From: Chamaea fasciata
Taxonomy: Eukaryota; Chordata; Aves; Passeriformes; Sylviidae
Direction of reading: 5' to 3'
DNA length: 64,000 nucleotides
Assembly: GCA_029207755.1 (NCBI GenBank)
Contig: JARCOQ010000008.1
Span: 26,959,021-27,023,020 of the forward strand
The translations under genes were made by a program, and so were the position numbers. The first letter of the stretch is position 1. Every line of letters begins with the position of its first letter. The notes below the pieces were generated by a model. That model was not told where the DNA came from, made no database searches, and saw nothing but the letters and a program-made list of their open reading frames with translations. Shown piece by piece: positions 39,801-48,112 of this stretch.

Positions 39801-42800
39801 GTTTAAAAAAGATAGACATAGATTAGAGACTCTCTGCATACTTGAAATTCCCAGTGCTTCAGATTGCAAAGACATGTAGGTTACAGTAGCACCGAATGAG
39901 CACACCCTTCAGAGAGGAAGTTTAATGGTTTGGAAACCAGTCCTGAAGAGTGACCTAAAAGTCACTGTTAAAAATACTTTCTTTCCTGCCTTTGAAGGCT
40001 ACTTTAGAAAACATAGAAGCTTTCATTTATGTTGTATCTATTAGTAAAAGAAGTGTTCTGGCAGAATTGCATGGGACTGCAATATATCCACTAAAACCTT
40101 GCAGTAAGTTTAGGTCGTGGAGCTTGCTGCTGTTTCAGAGGGAATGCAGTGTTGCAGCATTCTCTCTGAAGGTGTGAGATTACAAATTTCAGCATATGTA
40201 GAAACTGTTACAGAGGTTTGGTAAAATGCATTGGGGGAAAGTGTTATCTTTCTACTTATGAAGGCAGAGCTGCATCCTGAACTTCATGACACTGTTACAT
40301 GCCAACTCACTTCAGCTTTGTTAATTAAAAATCTTTAACTGTTTTCCATCAGGGTACAGAGATGGCCTGACAGTCATCTTTATGAAATTCTATACTTGCA
40401 ATCAATCAATCGTGATTGATTTCTTTGATAGGGAAATATTTATCTAGCTACCCCTGTTCTTCTGGAGAAAAAGAGGAAGGGAGGGAATGAATGGCTTCAT
40501 TCTTCTCTGCTGCTCACTGCCAAAATCTGTTGGGATGGAAGAATGCGACTTTGTCCTTTCCCAGCTTTCACCAGTGCAGTGACCAGATCTGACAAAGAGA
40601 GCAAATAGCTTTAAATACACCAATGCTCTGCTTTCATCAGCTTCTGAAGGGAGATGAACAAAAAAGGTTACCCCTGTTTGCCCGTGTTCAAAGTCTGTTC
40701 CCGAGTCAGAAATGCAAGGACATGAGGGTTTACTTTTTCTGAATTTGTTGTGATCTGTAAATACGTGGAAGAGGCTCAAAAATGTGCCTGTATTAGGCTC
40801 CATCTTCCTGCACAAAGTGATTTTTAGTGGCACCAGGAACACAACTCAAAAGCACAAAGGATTGGGATCACATGCCTTGTTACTGCCTTTGATCTTTCCT
40901 TGCCTTTTTGCATCGCTAGTTCCATGTTTTGATTGAAGAACACAGTACAATTGTAGTTTGTCTATTCCATGGAAACAACACATATTCCTAATGAGCTAGA
41001 ATAATGACAAACCCCAGCAGCTTTACCATTTTGTGTGAATAACTGAAATGTCTTGTAAATTAGACATCTTGAGGCGTTAGCAGGTGCTGGATGCTTTTCC
41101 CTCTAGCTGCATGTTTTTTTCATTTAAAAAACCGGAATGACACCTATGCTTTTTTCAAGTGCAAAATAGGGTTGAAAAAAATGGGTCATTAATATTGAGG
41201 GAAATATTTCCTTGGCAGTATGAAATTTATACTCCATTAAACTAAAATATTCTGTGACAGTGCTAAGCTTTTCAAAAGTAGGGAGTCTAATCGTTAATAG
41301 ACTAGAGTGACCTAATTAAATTGATTGTTCAGGTGGAGGAAGCTGAGAGGAAGTTAAATAATAAAATGGTACTTCAAGCACCAGTGTACTGCTGTGCTCA
41401 GTTAAAATGATCAGATTTACTGTATTAGTGGAATAATGCATTCAAAATGCTGTGCAGGTATTGACATACATGGCGTCTGCTTCAGTGAGGTCCAGTGTAA
41501 AGACTTAAAGATTATCACAGTTGGCTGCTGTACAAATAACGGTAATTCAGTTGTAATTAATCCTTTTGGCAATTCCAGCAACTTCTCTAAAATTAAAGTA
41601 TTTAAATGTATAATAATTGTTAATCTCAATGAATTATGTGAAGGTGCAGCTCCTAATATCTGCTGGCAATAGTCATTAGCAGCACTTGGTTGTTGGTCCT
41701 CGTAGCTTTTTATGTTGACAGTGACCCTTGGATATTTTGTGAAGTTCATTGCTGACGGGGTCAAAATTTGAAAATGTATTCTCCTTTAGATAGTCTCCTA
41801 AGATACTATATGGATATCTCAAAAGGTGATTAATAGGGAGACAAAAAAAGGCAATGTTTTTCCCCTCTCTAAAGACCAAATATCTACAACTTCTCACCAG
41901 GGTCTCCAGGAAATGTAAAAAGCTGAAAGAGAATGGAGAGCTGTGAGGGGTCAGGTGTTCACCTCTTTTTAACTCCTCTGCTCTGATCTCTCTCTCTGCA
42001 ATGGGCTTCATTCCTTCTGGGCACGCTGCAGTTGGTGCAGGTAGAAGTGCTGCAGGATTGTCCCTGCTCCAGGCAGTCCTGCAGCACTTGCCGCCCGGGA
42101 AGAGCCTGCCCTAGACCGTGGCATATGGTGAGGAAAGCAGGACTCTGTCTCCCCCTGCTGAGTCATACCCTGAGAAGGAAGGTCACAGGGTTTAGTTTTC
42201 ACTCAGCTAATTAACTTCTGCCACTAATCAAATAGCAATTAGTAGATTGAATGCTTAATTAACATTTTATAATTAAGAAATGCAATTCTCATAATGAAAT
42301 ATACTGTAGTGAAAGGTATCTCATTCTTAGTTCTCTTCATTATGTATTTGGCTGCCAGTTTGCTCTGATATAATCAGTGGTGAGAGAGGTTGTTAGTAGC
42401 ACATTAATTAAACTCTTCGTCTAACTTATAAGTGGATTTTAAATTAAAAATCTTCCCAACTTGCATTCGAGAGTAAATTACCAACTTTTACTTAGGCTGC
42501 ACTGACATGATATAATGGCTGTTGTATTGATCTCCTATCAGTAAAGTAGGCTGCAGTTTTAGGATGCACTTCATTTCTTGCATGCTGTATTTTTAGCACA
42601 GCAGTTTGCATATCCACATTTAAGCACTGGGGTTTTTTAGTTTATGTGTTGCTGTGACATTACAGCTGCGTTCCAAAATAAAGGAAAAAAACCTGCTTTT
42701 CCATTTCAGAATAAATCTGCTGACTTTCCTCTGTCTTCAGAGCCTTGTTATTTAGAGATGTTGATAAACTTCAGCCCAGACTTGTCCATGTGGAAACTGC

Positions 42801-45800
42801 TTCTGATAAAGATGTTTTCATGTCTAGGATGAAGTGGTGAAGTTGACAGATAAATGTCTTAACAATGCAATCGAGAGCCCAGTCATAGCAGCAAAGTGGC
42901 TTCCAGCAGATCTCAAAAGCAATATCCTGAAGGCCCAGGCAGAAGCAGTGCACAAGGTAAATACTTAACTGAACGGAGCTGTGACGCTCTCTAATGTTTC
43001 ATTTCTCTTCAATTGCCTGATGTTGGGGAAGGTAAGGGTCTGCTGCCCTTGCAGATAAGGGTGTTCCAAGAGCCTTGTCCAAGGCAGAGTCAAAAGGCTT
43101 TTCAGTCTTTCTTCACAGTGATAATAGTCCTGTACTAGAATGGTTGCCCTAGGAGGAATTTCTGTCCTTGATGGTACTCAACAGGTAACAGGACAAGACC
43201 CTGTGCACACCCTAGTTTGAGAGGTTGACACAAGTAACCTCCAAAGGTTGCCTTCTAATCAGGCAATTATTCTGTCACTAAGACTGGATTTCCTGCATGT
43301 TTGTAGTAAATTCCCTAGCAAATAATGGTATTTTATTTGGCTTTGTTGGTGAATTATTTTTATTTCTGCACTGAAATTGTCACATGGAATTAATGTTCTA
43401 AGTCCCTGAGCTGTAGATGAGCAGCACGTTTTTTGCTGGGATAGAGACACTCAGCTCTGCTGTGAATCTCAGAGCTGACACAAGATGGAAACAGGTATCA
43501 GAAATTTATGTCTCTGTTCATTCCTTCCTCTCAGGTTGGGAAAGATGACAGCATGACAGGTGTCAAGAATTCCAATATTCAGGAGGCTGCTGCCAGGTAG
43601 TGAATAGATTTGTAAGAAACATGTGGTGTAGTTACCCCACTACAGAACTAAGAACCTGCCTTGGTCTGAATGAAGTTCAGTGTGGTCTGCCAGCGGCTCA
43701 GTTGTCTTCACGTTTTATCTTGCATATCGTACCTTAAACCCATGAGTGTTAAGTGGTTTTGAGATGAAAACCAGGGTTATAACTGCTAAGTTTTATTATA
43801 TACAAGATAATAGAGATGCTCTTTATTCTCCCATACTTTATGACCATTGTTACAACAGCAGTTTCAATCACTAATTATTCTGAAATGTGAACAGCTGCAG
43901 TGTGGGGAGAGGGGACGGGTCTGTTCACAGTAGGTGTGGAGACGGGTCTGTTCACAGTAGGTGTTTACTAGTGGAGAAAAAAATTGTATATAAACCCCTG
44001 ACAATGACAATTTCCTGAGAATTACTAAATGTGAAAAAATTGCAGGCATTGAAAAAGTTTAAAAGGTTACAACGTCTAACTTCTTGACCATTTGTGAAGA
44101 TGCACATGTGGCAGACCTCAAAGAGCAGAAGGTGATACTGCAAGTAAAATGTACAAATAAGACGTACATTAGCAGTCCCCAAACTGTGTTGTAGCAAGTG
44201 ATTCATAAAGGGCTTTCCATGGAAGATTGTACCTGTTTTCTGTTTGTTTGGTTTTTGTTGGTCTGTGCCAGGAACATTATCCTGTCAGGCAAATCACAGA
44301 GCAGTCCCCCAGCAACCAGTCCGGTATTTCAAGATCCAAGAGAGCTGCTGAGAGCAATCCCTGCTTCAAATGCCTTTGTTCCGTAAGTGATTGTGGAGAA
44401 ACGTGTTTTTGGGGTAAGGGGATCACATGGATATTATAATGAAAAGGCCTGAAAAGATGAGGAACAGTTGCTGAGCATTTAGGCTACATCTAACTAAGGA
44501 GGTTTATGGATGCATTTTTAATTACTGTTGCAGCAGTTAATCAGTGTAGGCCAGGCCTCGGGGTGAGTATCCTTGCAAGCAGTAAGTGAATCTCTCTCAT
44601 CTTCTGAAAGGACTGAGATTCCTGACATCCTGCTGCCCCTGGCTCTAAAGCGGAAGATAAGAGGATGACAGGAAAGGCTTCCGGCAAATTAGACAACAAG
44701 GGCTGAGGAAACTCCTTTGAGATAGAGGATGTGATACTGCTGGGTCTATACACAACTGTAGCTGGAACTGTGAGAGAGAGAGCAGGAATCTGTGGAGGTA
44801 GTTGGAAGGCATTAAGATACAAACATCAGTCTTTTGTCTGCCTCCGTGGAACTGGTGTCAAAGTTTTGAGCTATCTGGGAAGCAGCGCTGTTCCATGCTA
44901 TCCAGGCAGGGTGCTAATGAGAATGTTTTCCCCTTTCAGTAATACGTTGAATGAGGACAATGCTGACTCTAACCACGAGGACCTGCTAATTCCAGCTAAT
45001 CTGGCTCCAACTGAGGAGGCTGCTGTTTCAAAGGTATCACCACCTGCCAGCCTGGAAGGTTTCTGTGTCACATTCTGAGCTCCCGATGCCTCCAGGCAAG
45101 CCCAGCAGACCTTGCTGCATGCCTCTCATAACTCTGTGAATGCCAGGCGCTGGGGAATGCCAGAGAGTGCTTTCTGAAGCAGGCAGGGACACTGCACAGA
45201 TCCTTCCAAAGGCCATTTCTTCGTGTCCTTTCCAGTTCGTGGCATAACTCTAATTTTTCTAAACTGATTGTTTTTCTCAAACTGGCGGGGAGCCCCTAAT
45301 ATCCCAATGATTTTATGCTCCAGTAAGGAGAGAGTAGGGATGAAATTCTGACATAGGCAGTTCCCATCAAAAGAACCACAGAACAAAAAGTGGAAGTATA
45401 GATGCTCATTTGTTATTCTGGTTACCTTAAGGTAATTTTTAACTGGACTCCATGAAGAGCACAAATTTGGGGATTAACATTCTTTTGTCCCTCTCCAAAA
45501 GAAAAGCAGAGTCCAATAGCATTGGACCTGTGCTGCCTTTACTTGAGCAGACTGACAGGTTGTTCTGGATGACTAAAACACCCTGCCCTGTAGCTGTTGG
45601 GCCTCTAGACCAGTATTATGTAGTTGATTCCACTGAATAGTCATAAATTTCACCGAGTTCAAACACCCCACTCCAGACCTTGCTGACCTTTCGAATGGTG
45701 CAGTACCCCACCTTTGCAGAGGGGAAGGGACAGTTTCACTGCTTGCTTACCGGGCAATGATGTTGTTTCCATTACTTTAGTGAGAATAAGGGAAATTAAA

Positions 45801-48112
45801 AGGCTATTTAAAAAGATCAAATGGAAAAACTTGAAAAAATAGGCCTGATAAAAAGTGGTGTTCATTAAAGATACTGGTCTATAACTCAGGAAGACACTAG
45901 TATTCAGTAGACCCATGTGGTTACTACTGGGAATTCAATTCAAAACTGATTTATTCCATAGAGCACTCCAGATGACCAGGACGTTTCCTTAACATCACTG
46001 ACAGAGAATCTAATTGACTTTACAGAAGCCACACCTCGGGTAAATGTATTTCAAACCCAAAATTCTTCCTTTGCGCATAACAGTGATTTTTTTTACTCAT
46101 GAACTCTTCTCTGGCTTTAGTGTCTGTCTGCCAGGCTTGGATCTGCGGCAGTGGAAAGAAATGATGGACAGGGATCACTGTTCACATGGCCCCGAGCTGC
46201 GGGGTGGCTGCTGTGGGGATGTAGACTGTACAGCTTTGCAGGGGAAATGAAGGAGCCTGAAGAGTGAACCTGTATGAGTGCCACAGGGTCCTCTAGTTCT
46301 GTTTTAGCAGAGCTGCAAGTGCCAGCCTGCTTCTCACACTTTTGGGGATACATTAATACATTATTCAGCAATTATATGGGAAGATGTATGTACATGTCTG
46401 TATAAATATAGATACACAAATACTTGAAAAGTAAACTTGTAATATAATCAAGCCTTTTATATAGATAAGAAGAAATCTCTTATAATCTGTGCTGGCAAAG
46501 TGGAGTTAGACTGTATGCACCAAGAGAAAGGGGGAAGAAGGAGGACGTTTAAACTCTTCACTCAGTAGTGTGCTCTGGATTAGGTTGTCAACAGAACACT
46601 AAAAGATGATGAATTCTTTCCTTTGGAAGGGAGCACTGAGTTGAAACTGCTCCCCGTGAGTGTCTGTCTCTGTACTCAGTGGGTGCCACATCTCCACCTA
46701 ATCACTAGCGCGATTCAAAGGCTAACGAGGGGCAAATATCTGAGATTGTTTTGGGGGAGGTGTTGTTCTGGGAGGCAATGCTATTTTGACAACTCAGCTA
46801 CCTTCAACCTTTTAACTGAGCTTTTGTTTGCTTTTTGTAGGTGTCTTCTCAGCCCATTGTAACACCGAGGTGGTTAGTGCCAGTGAGTTACTTGACCATT
46901 TCTTAACAGAAAAAAAAACGAAAGCTTTTGTCGTGATTAAGAAATGGGAGTTCAATTAAATAATAATATACAATAATTTTTAATAGTTTAAAAGTCTATA
47001 AAGTAAGGTCTTCCAGACCAAAAATAAAGCCAACTAATTCAGCTGGAGTAAATCAGACAACGTACGCTATTAATAGTTAAACTTCATTTTTGCTGTATTG
47101 TACTGCAGATAAATGCCATAAAACTTCTTAAAGAATTTGTATACAGTAAAGGCCAGGCTGGTGTTTAATGAATCCTGGTTTTGCCATTTATAAGTAAATC
47201 ATATTGAGAAGTTAGCTTGTTTTGTTCTGGCTGGTGTTTGAGTTTCTTGTTTCATTCTTCCCCATTCAGACGGGACTGATTTCCAACGGGCCTCTGGGAA
47301 ATAATGTTGCCTTATCTTTGAAGGCGGTGAAAGGCAGCACGGAGACCCTGATGTCCTCAGCTGGATTGACACCATCCCAGCAGACACCCGAAGTCCTTGC
47401 AAGGTGAGGTCTCCTCAGCTCATTCCACAAGTCTGTGTGGGCACTCTTACTGCTTCCACTGACATAGTCAGAGTGGCCATTTGGACACAGTGCCTCGTTT
47501 TGCTGTGCTAATAAACTGTAGTTCTGTCTCAGTTTATAGCATCTGAAATACTATAGATAAACTGATGTGTGTATATTATAATTTCACTTCAGTTTCTCTA
47601 CTTATCTGCTCACATGTTCTAATGCTAGACTAAAGTTGTGGTACAGAAAAAATTTCTGAGAAATCTCTTTACAGTGTTTCAGTACCAGAGGATTGGTGGG
47701 GGAGGGATGCCCCCCAGTTATTTCCAAGCTATAAGGGTGTCAAAAAAACAAATTGGTAGAAGCCTTTTCCCCTGCTGTTCCATTCTGCCATGCTGGTGAG
47801 GCAGAATGATGGCAGTGATGATCCGGCCTTGCAGTGACCCGCTTTAAAGAATGGCAGTGGTGCTACTTTGTTTAAATTTCATTTCGTTTGCTCTTGTGCA
47901 GTTGTCCATTAGAAAGGTTTGTCCCTTGGTCTCATTGTGATACAAGGGGAGCAGCCTTGAATGCGCTTTGAAGCAATACTGTCTTGTAATCCATCATGGC
48001 AGACCTTTATGGAGGAGTGTATTTACAGAGCCTTATTTTTTCCCTCCCTTTTAGCCCAGTTACTGAGGATGCTACAGTAAGAACGAAATGTTTACTCACC
48101 ACTGAGCTCTAG
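10084..48112 (+). CDS. EPB41L5: EPB41L5, FERM-domain band 4.1-like protein 5 (5' part outside window)
   Basis: Split gene of 24 coding exons in the window: 10084-10188, 14615-14657, 15769-15847, 18293-18337, 18649-18701, 21231-21351, 21762-21849, 22466-22554, 22731-22800, 23453-23622, 24103-24209, 24907-24934, 27203-27245, 27532-27647, 37097-37263, 37750-37844, 42828-42956, 43535-43596, 44272-44382, 44940-45033, 45962-46039, 46841-46882, 47270-47403, 48055-48112. Every border is AG/GT, phases match at each junction, and the sum is 2127 nt (708 codons plus TAG). The reading starts at [20 protein letters not shown] in the FERM domain, so about 60 N-terminal residues lie upstream of the window. 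I recognised the family from the near-identity of the FERM part to vertebrate EPB41L5 and from the CLLTTEL end. Known role: cortical adaptor binding Crumbs-type tails and controlling actomyosin, adhesion and epithelial-mesenchymal transition. EPB41L4B is the nearest alternative, but the tail sequence favours EPB41L5. Confidence 0.95.
10189..14614 (+). other. EPB41L5 intron
   Basis: Contains the 37-nt inverted repeat at 10424-10460, a poly-T run near 13049-13062 and a moderately GC-rich patch near 12800-13000. No further gene or repeat family was recognised. Confidence 0.75.
10424..10460. repeat. Perfect inverted repeat, 18-bp arms, 1-nt spacer
   Basis: Left arm acttttatatagatactt (10424-10441), spacer c, right arm aagtatctatataaaagt (10443-10460). 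The arms are exactly complementary. It lies in the intron after exon 10084-10188. No terminal motifs of a known transposon are visible around it. Confidence 0.9.
15848..22465 (+). other. EPB41L5 introns between F2-lobe exons
   Basis: Stretches 15848-18292, 18702-21230 and 21850-22465 hold the poly-T tract near 17.9 kb and otherwise unremarkable AT-rich sequence. I see no additional exon. Confidence 0.7.
17889..17911. repeat. Poly-T tract
   Basis: A run of about 20 T in the intron between exons 15769-15847 and 18293-18337. No target-site duplication or element body is recognisable beside it. Confidence 0.8.
22466..23622 (+). CDS. EPB41L5: EPB41L5 exons for FERM F3 (PH-like) lobe
   Basis: Three exons, 22466-22554, 22731-22800 and 23453-23622. 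They encode [40 protein letters not shown], a hydrophobic strand [11 protein letters not shown], then [20 protein letters not shown] and [14 protein letters not shown]. This is the PTB/PH-like F3 lobe, which in FERM adaptors binds short motifs in transmembrane cytoplasmic tails such as Crumbs. The last exon runs on into the FERM-adjacent region with [12 protein letters not shown]. The donor after 22800 (gtagat) is weaker than consensus; the others are ordinary. Confidence 0.95.
23819..23860. repeat. Near-perfect inverted repeat, 20-bp arms, 2-nt loop
   Basis: Left arm ttatcatcagcttaatgttt (23819-23838), loop aa, right arm aaacattaagttgatgataa (23841-23860). There is one mismatch, which becomes a G-U pair in RNA. 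It lies 197 nt downstream of the donor of exon 23453-23622. Confidence 0.9.
24103..24209 (+). CDS. EPB41L5: EPB41L5 exon for FERM-adjacent (FA) segment
   Basis: A single exon, phase 2 in and phase 1 out. It encodes a basic segment beginning [20 protein letters not shown] and ending [15 protein letters not shown]. In band 4.1 relatives the FERM-adjacent domain is a phosphorylation-controlled switch. The RRSASF and RRPSKR motifs are basophilic kinase consensus sites (inference from sequence). Confidence 0.93.
24907..24934 (+). CDS. EPB41L5: EPB41L5 28-nt microexon
   Basis: Between ttttccag and gtaaga lie 28 nt that join the phase-1 end of exon 24103-24209 to the phase-2 start of exon 27203-27245, encoding AYTAKLEET plus a split serine codon. 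Omitting it shifts the frame (28 is not a multiple of 3), so it looks constitutive. About 60 bp of nearly pure A/T precede the acceptor, leaving only a short pyrimidine tract. The identification rests on phase fit and on continuity of the protein with the known family. Confidence 0.85.
24935..27202 (+). other. EPB41L5 intron after the microexon
   Basis: No gene, RNA or repeat family recognised. There is an AT-rich patch near 26620-26665. Confidence 0.7.
27203..27647 (+). CDS. EPB41L5: EPB41L5 linker exons before the isoform branch point
   Basis: Exons 27203-27245 ([14 protein letters not shown]) and 27532-27647 ([38 protein letters not shown]). The VEIENLP-SPG motif is characteristic of the EPB41L5 linker. 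The second exon ends in phase 2 (TG). Joining to 37097 gives cysteine (long form); joining to 31803 gives tryptophan (short form). Both acceptors keep the frame open. Confidence 0.92.
29897..30117. repeat. G-rich and poly-T low-complexity tracts
   Basis: A G9 run and T-rich, G-interrupted sequence lie at 29897-29951 (including about 15 consecutive T). A T23 run lies at 30095-30117. On the minus strand these are A-rich tails, but no recognisable retroposed body precedes them. Confidence 0.75.
31013..31075. repeat. A/T-only low-complexity stretch
   Basis: About 60 bp of almost pure A and T with short internal inverted repeats (aaaatttaaaattaaaaatt). It lies about 700 bp left of the very GC-rich alternative exon, making a sharp composition boundary. 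Confidence 0.6.
31803..31986 (+). CDS. EPB41L5: EPB41L5 alternative GC-rich terminal exon (short isoform)
   Basis: A strong acceptor (pyrimidine run ctaattctccccctcccgct, then ccaccgctccag) ends at 31802. From 31803, in the phase left by exon 27532-27647, the frame is open for 61 codons to TGA at 31984-31986. It reads [19 protein letters not shown], then [16 protein letters not shown] and a PPAGTSL end. In-window coding for this isoform is 1341 nt (446 residues). With the roughly 60 missing N-terminal residues that is close to the about 505-residue short isoform described for mammalian EPB41L5. About 55 of 60 third codon positions are G or C, against A/T-rich third positions in neighbouring exons. 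It removes the long tail and the PDZ ligand. It could be read as a chance GC-rich ORF, but phase, acceptor and length argue against that. Confidence 0.75.
32529..32534 (+). promoter_or_regulatory. Candidate poly(A) signal of short EPB41L5 isoform
   Basis: A canonical AATAAA lies 543 nt downstream of the alternative stop codon. T-rich sequence follows (ttttttattattgtgaagttttgc). It would give a compact 3' UTR for the isoform ending at 31986. No transcript evidence is visible in the sequence. Confidence 0.4.
33551..34110 (-). mobile_element. CR1 LINE 3' fragment
   Basis: On the plus strand the segment follows the reverse complement of avian CR1 3' ends: tctccaaggatggtgacttc, ctccacagaactgtttcacc, tttgtggccattgcctcttg, ttgagaagag, ttttatacacattggtgaga, ctcctctccaggctgagcag, gtgctccagacccttgg and cacagcactccagggtgtct. 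The element therefore lies on the minus strand. It contains only the end of ORF2 and the 3' region, with many substitutions and small gaps, so it is an old, dead copy. It sits in the intron between the alternative terminal exon and exon 37097. Confidence 0.85.
34561..34593. repeat. TTTCC pentanucleotide microsatellite
   Basis: ttttctttcctttcctttcc and following bases form a (TTTCC)n-type repeat of about four to five units. It lies inside an intronic open frame of 203 codons and contributes to its length. Confidence 0.8.
37097..37844 (+). CDS. EPB41L5: EPB41L5 tail exons specific to the long isoform
   Basis: Exons 37097-37263 ([20 protein letters not shown] and an acidic, proline-containing stretch) and 37750-37844 ([20 protein letters not shown], then [11 protein letters not shown]). 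The KLKQLE and NINVQ segments correspond to conserved points of the EPB41L5 tail; the rest is low-complexity and probably disordered. Phases 2 to 1 to 0 match. Confidence 0.9.
37845..42827 (+). other. EPB41L5 intron with possible noncoding elements
   Basis: Mostly unremarkable. It contains the TAAT-dense block near 42.2-42.5 kb. Apart from simple motifs I see no repeat family and no exon. Confidence 0.65.
42203..42480. promoter_or_regulatory. TAAT-dense block, candidate homeodomain-bound enhancer
   Basis: Within about 280 bp there are many ATTA/TAAT cores: gctaattaact, cactaatcaa, gcaattagtag, cttaattaac, ataattaag, cacattaattaaac and others, several in the palindromic TAATTA form. They are mixed with single-copy, non-repetitive sequence. 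It lies about 350 bp upstream of exon 42828-42956. Function is inference from motif density only. Confidence 0.35.
42828..44382 (+). CDS. EPB41L5: EPB41L5 tail exons with conserved helix
   Basis: Exons 42828-42956 ([20 protein letters not shown], then [19 protein letters not shown]), 43535-43596 ([20 protein letters not shown]) and 44272-44382 ([20 protein letters not shown], then [17 protein letters not shown]). The first encodes the best-conserved island of the tail, predicted helical. The third is divergent and serine/proline-rich. The donor after 43596 (gtagtg) is weak, so this exon could be subject to alternative splicing. Confidence 0.88.
43914..43964. repeat. Tandem duplication with 27-bp period
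   Basis: gacgggtctgttcacagtag plus gtgt occurs at 43914-43937 and again at 43941-43964, identical over 24 bp. It is a recent-looking local duplication in the intron between exons 43535-43596 and 44272-44382. Confidence 0.9.
44940..48112 (+). CDS. EPB41L5: EPB41L5 C-terminal exons with PDZ ligand
   Basis: Exons 44940-45033, 45962-46039, 46841-46882, 47270-47403 and 48055-48112. They encode [54 protein letters not shown], a glycine/serine-rich stretch and finally [10 protein letters not shown] followed by TAG. The motifs [13 protein letters not shown]-like TPRWLVP and CLLTTEL are diagnostic of EPB41L5. The last three residues (T-E-L) match the class I PDZ-binding consensus S/T-X-hydrophobic. 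Confidence 0.93.
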
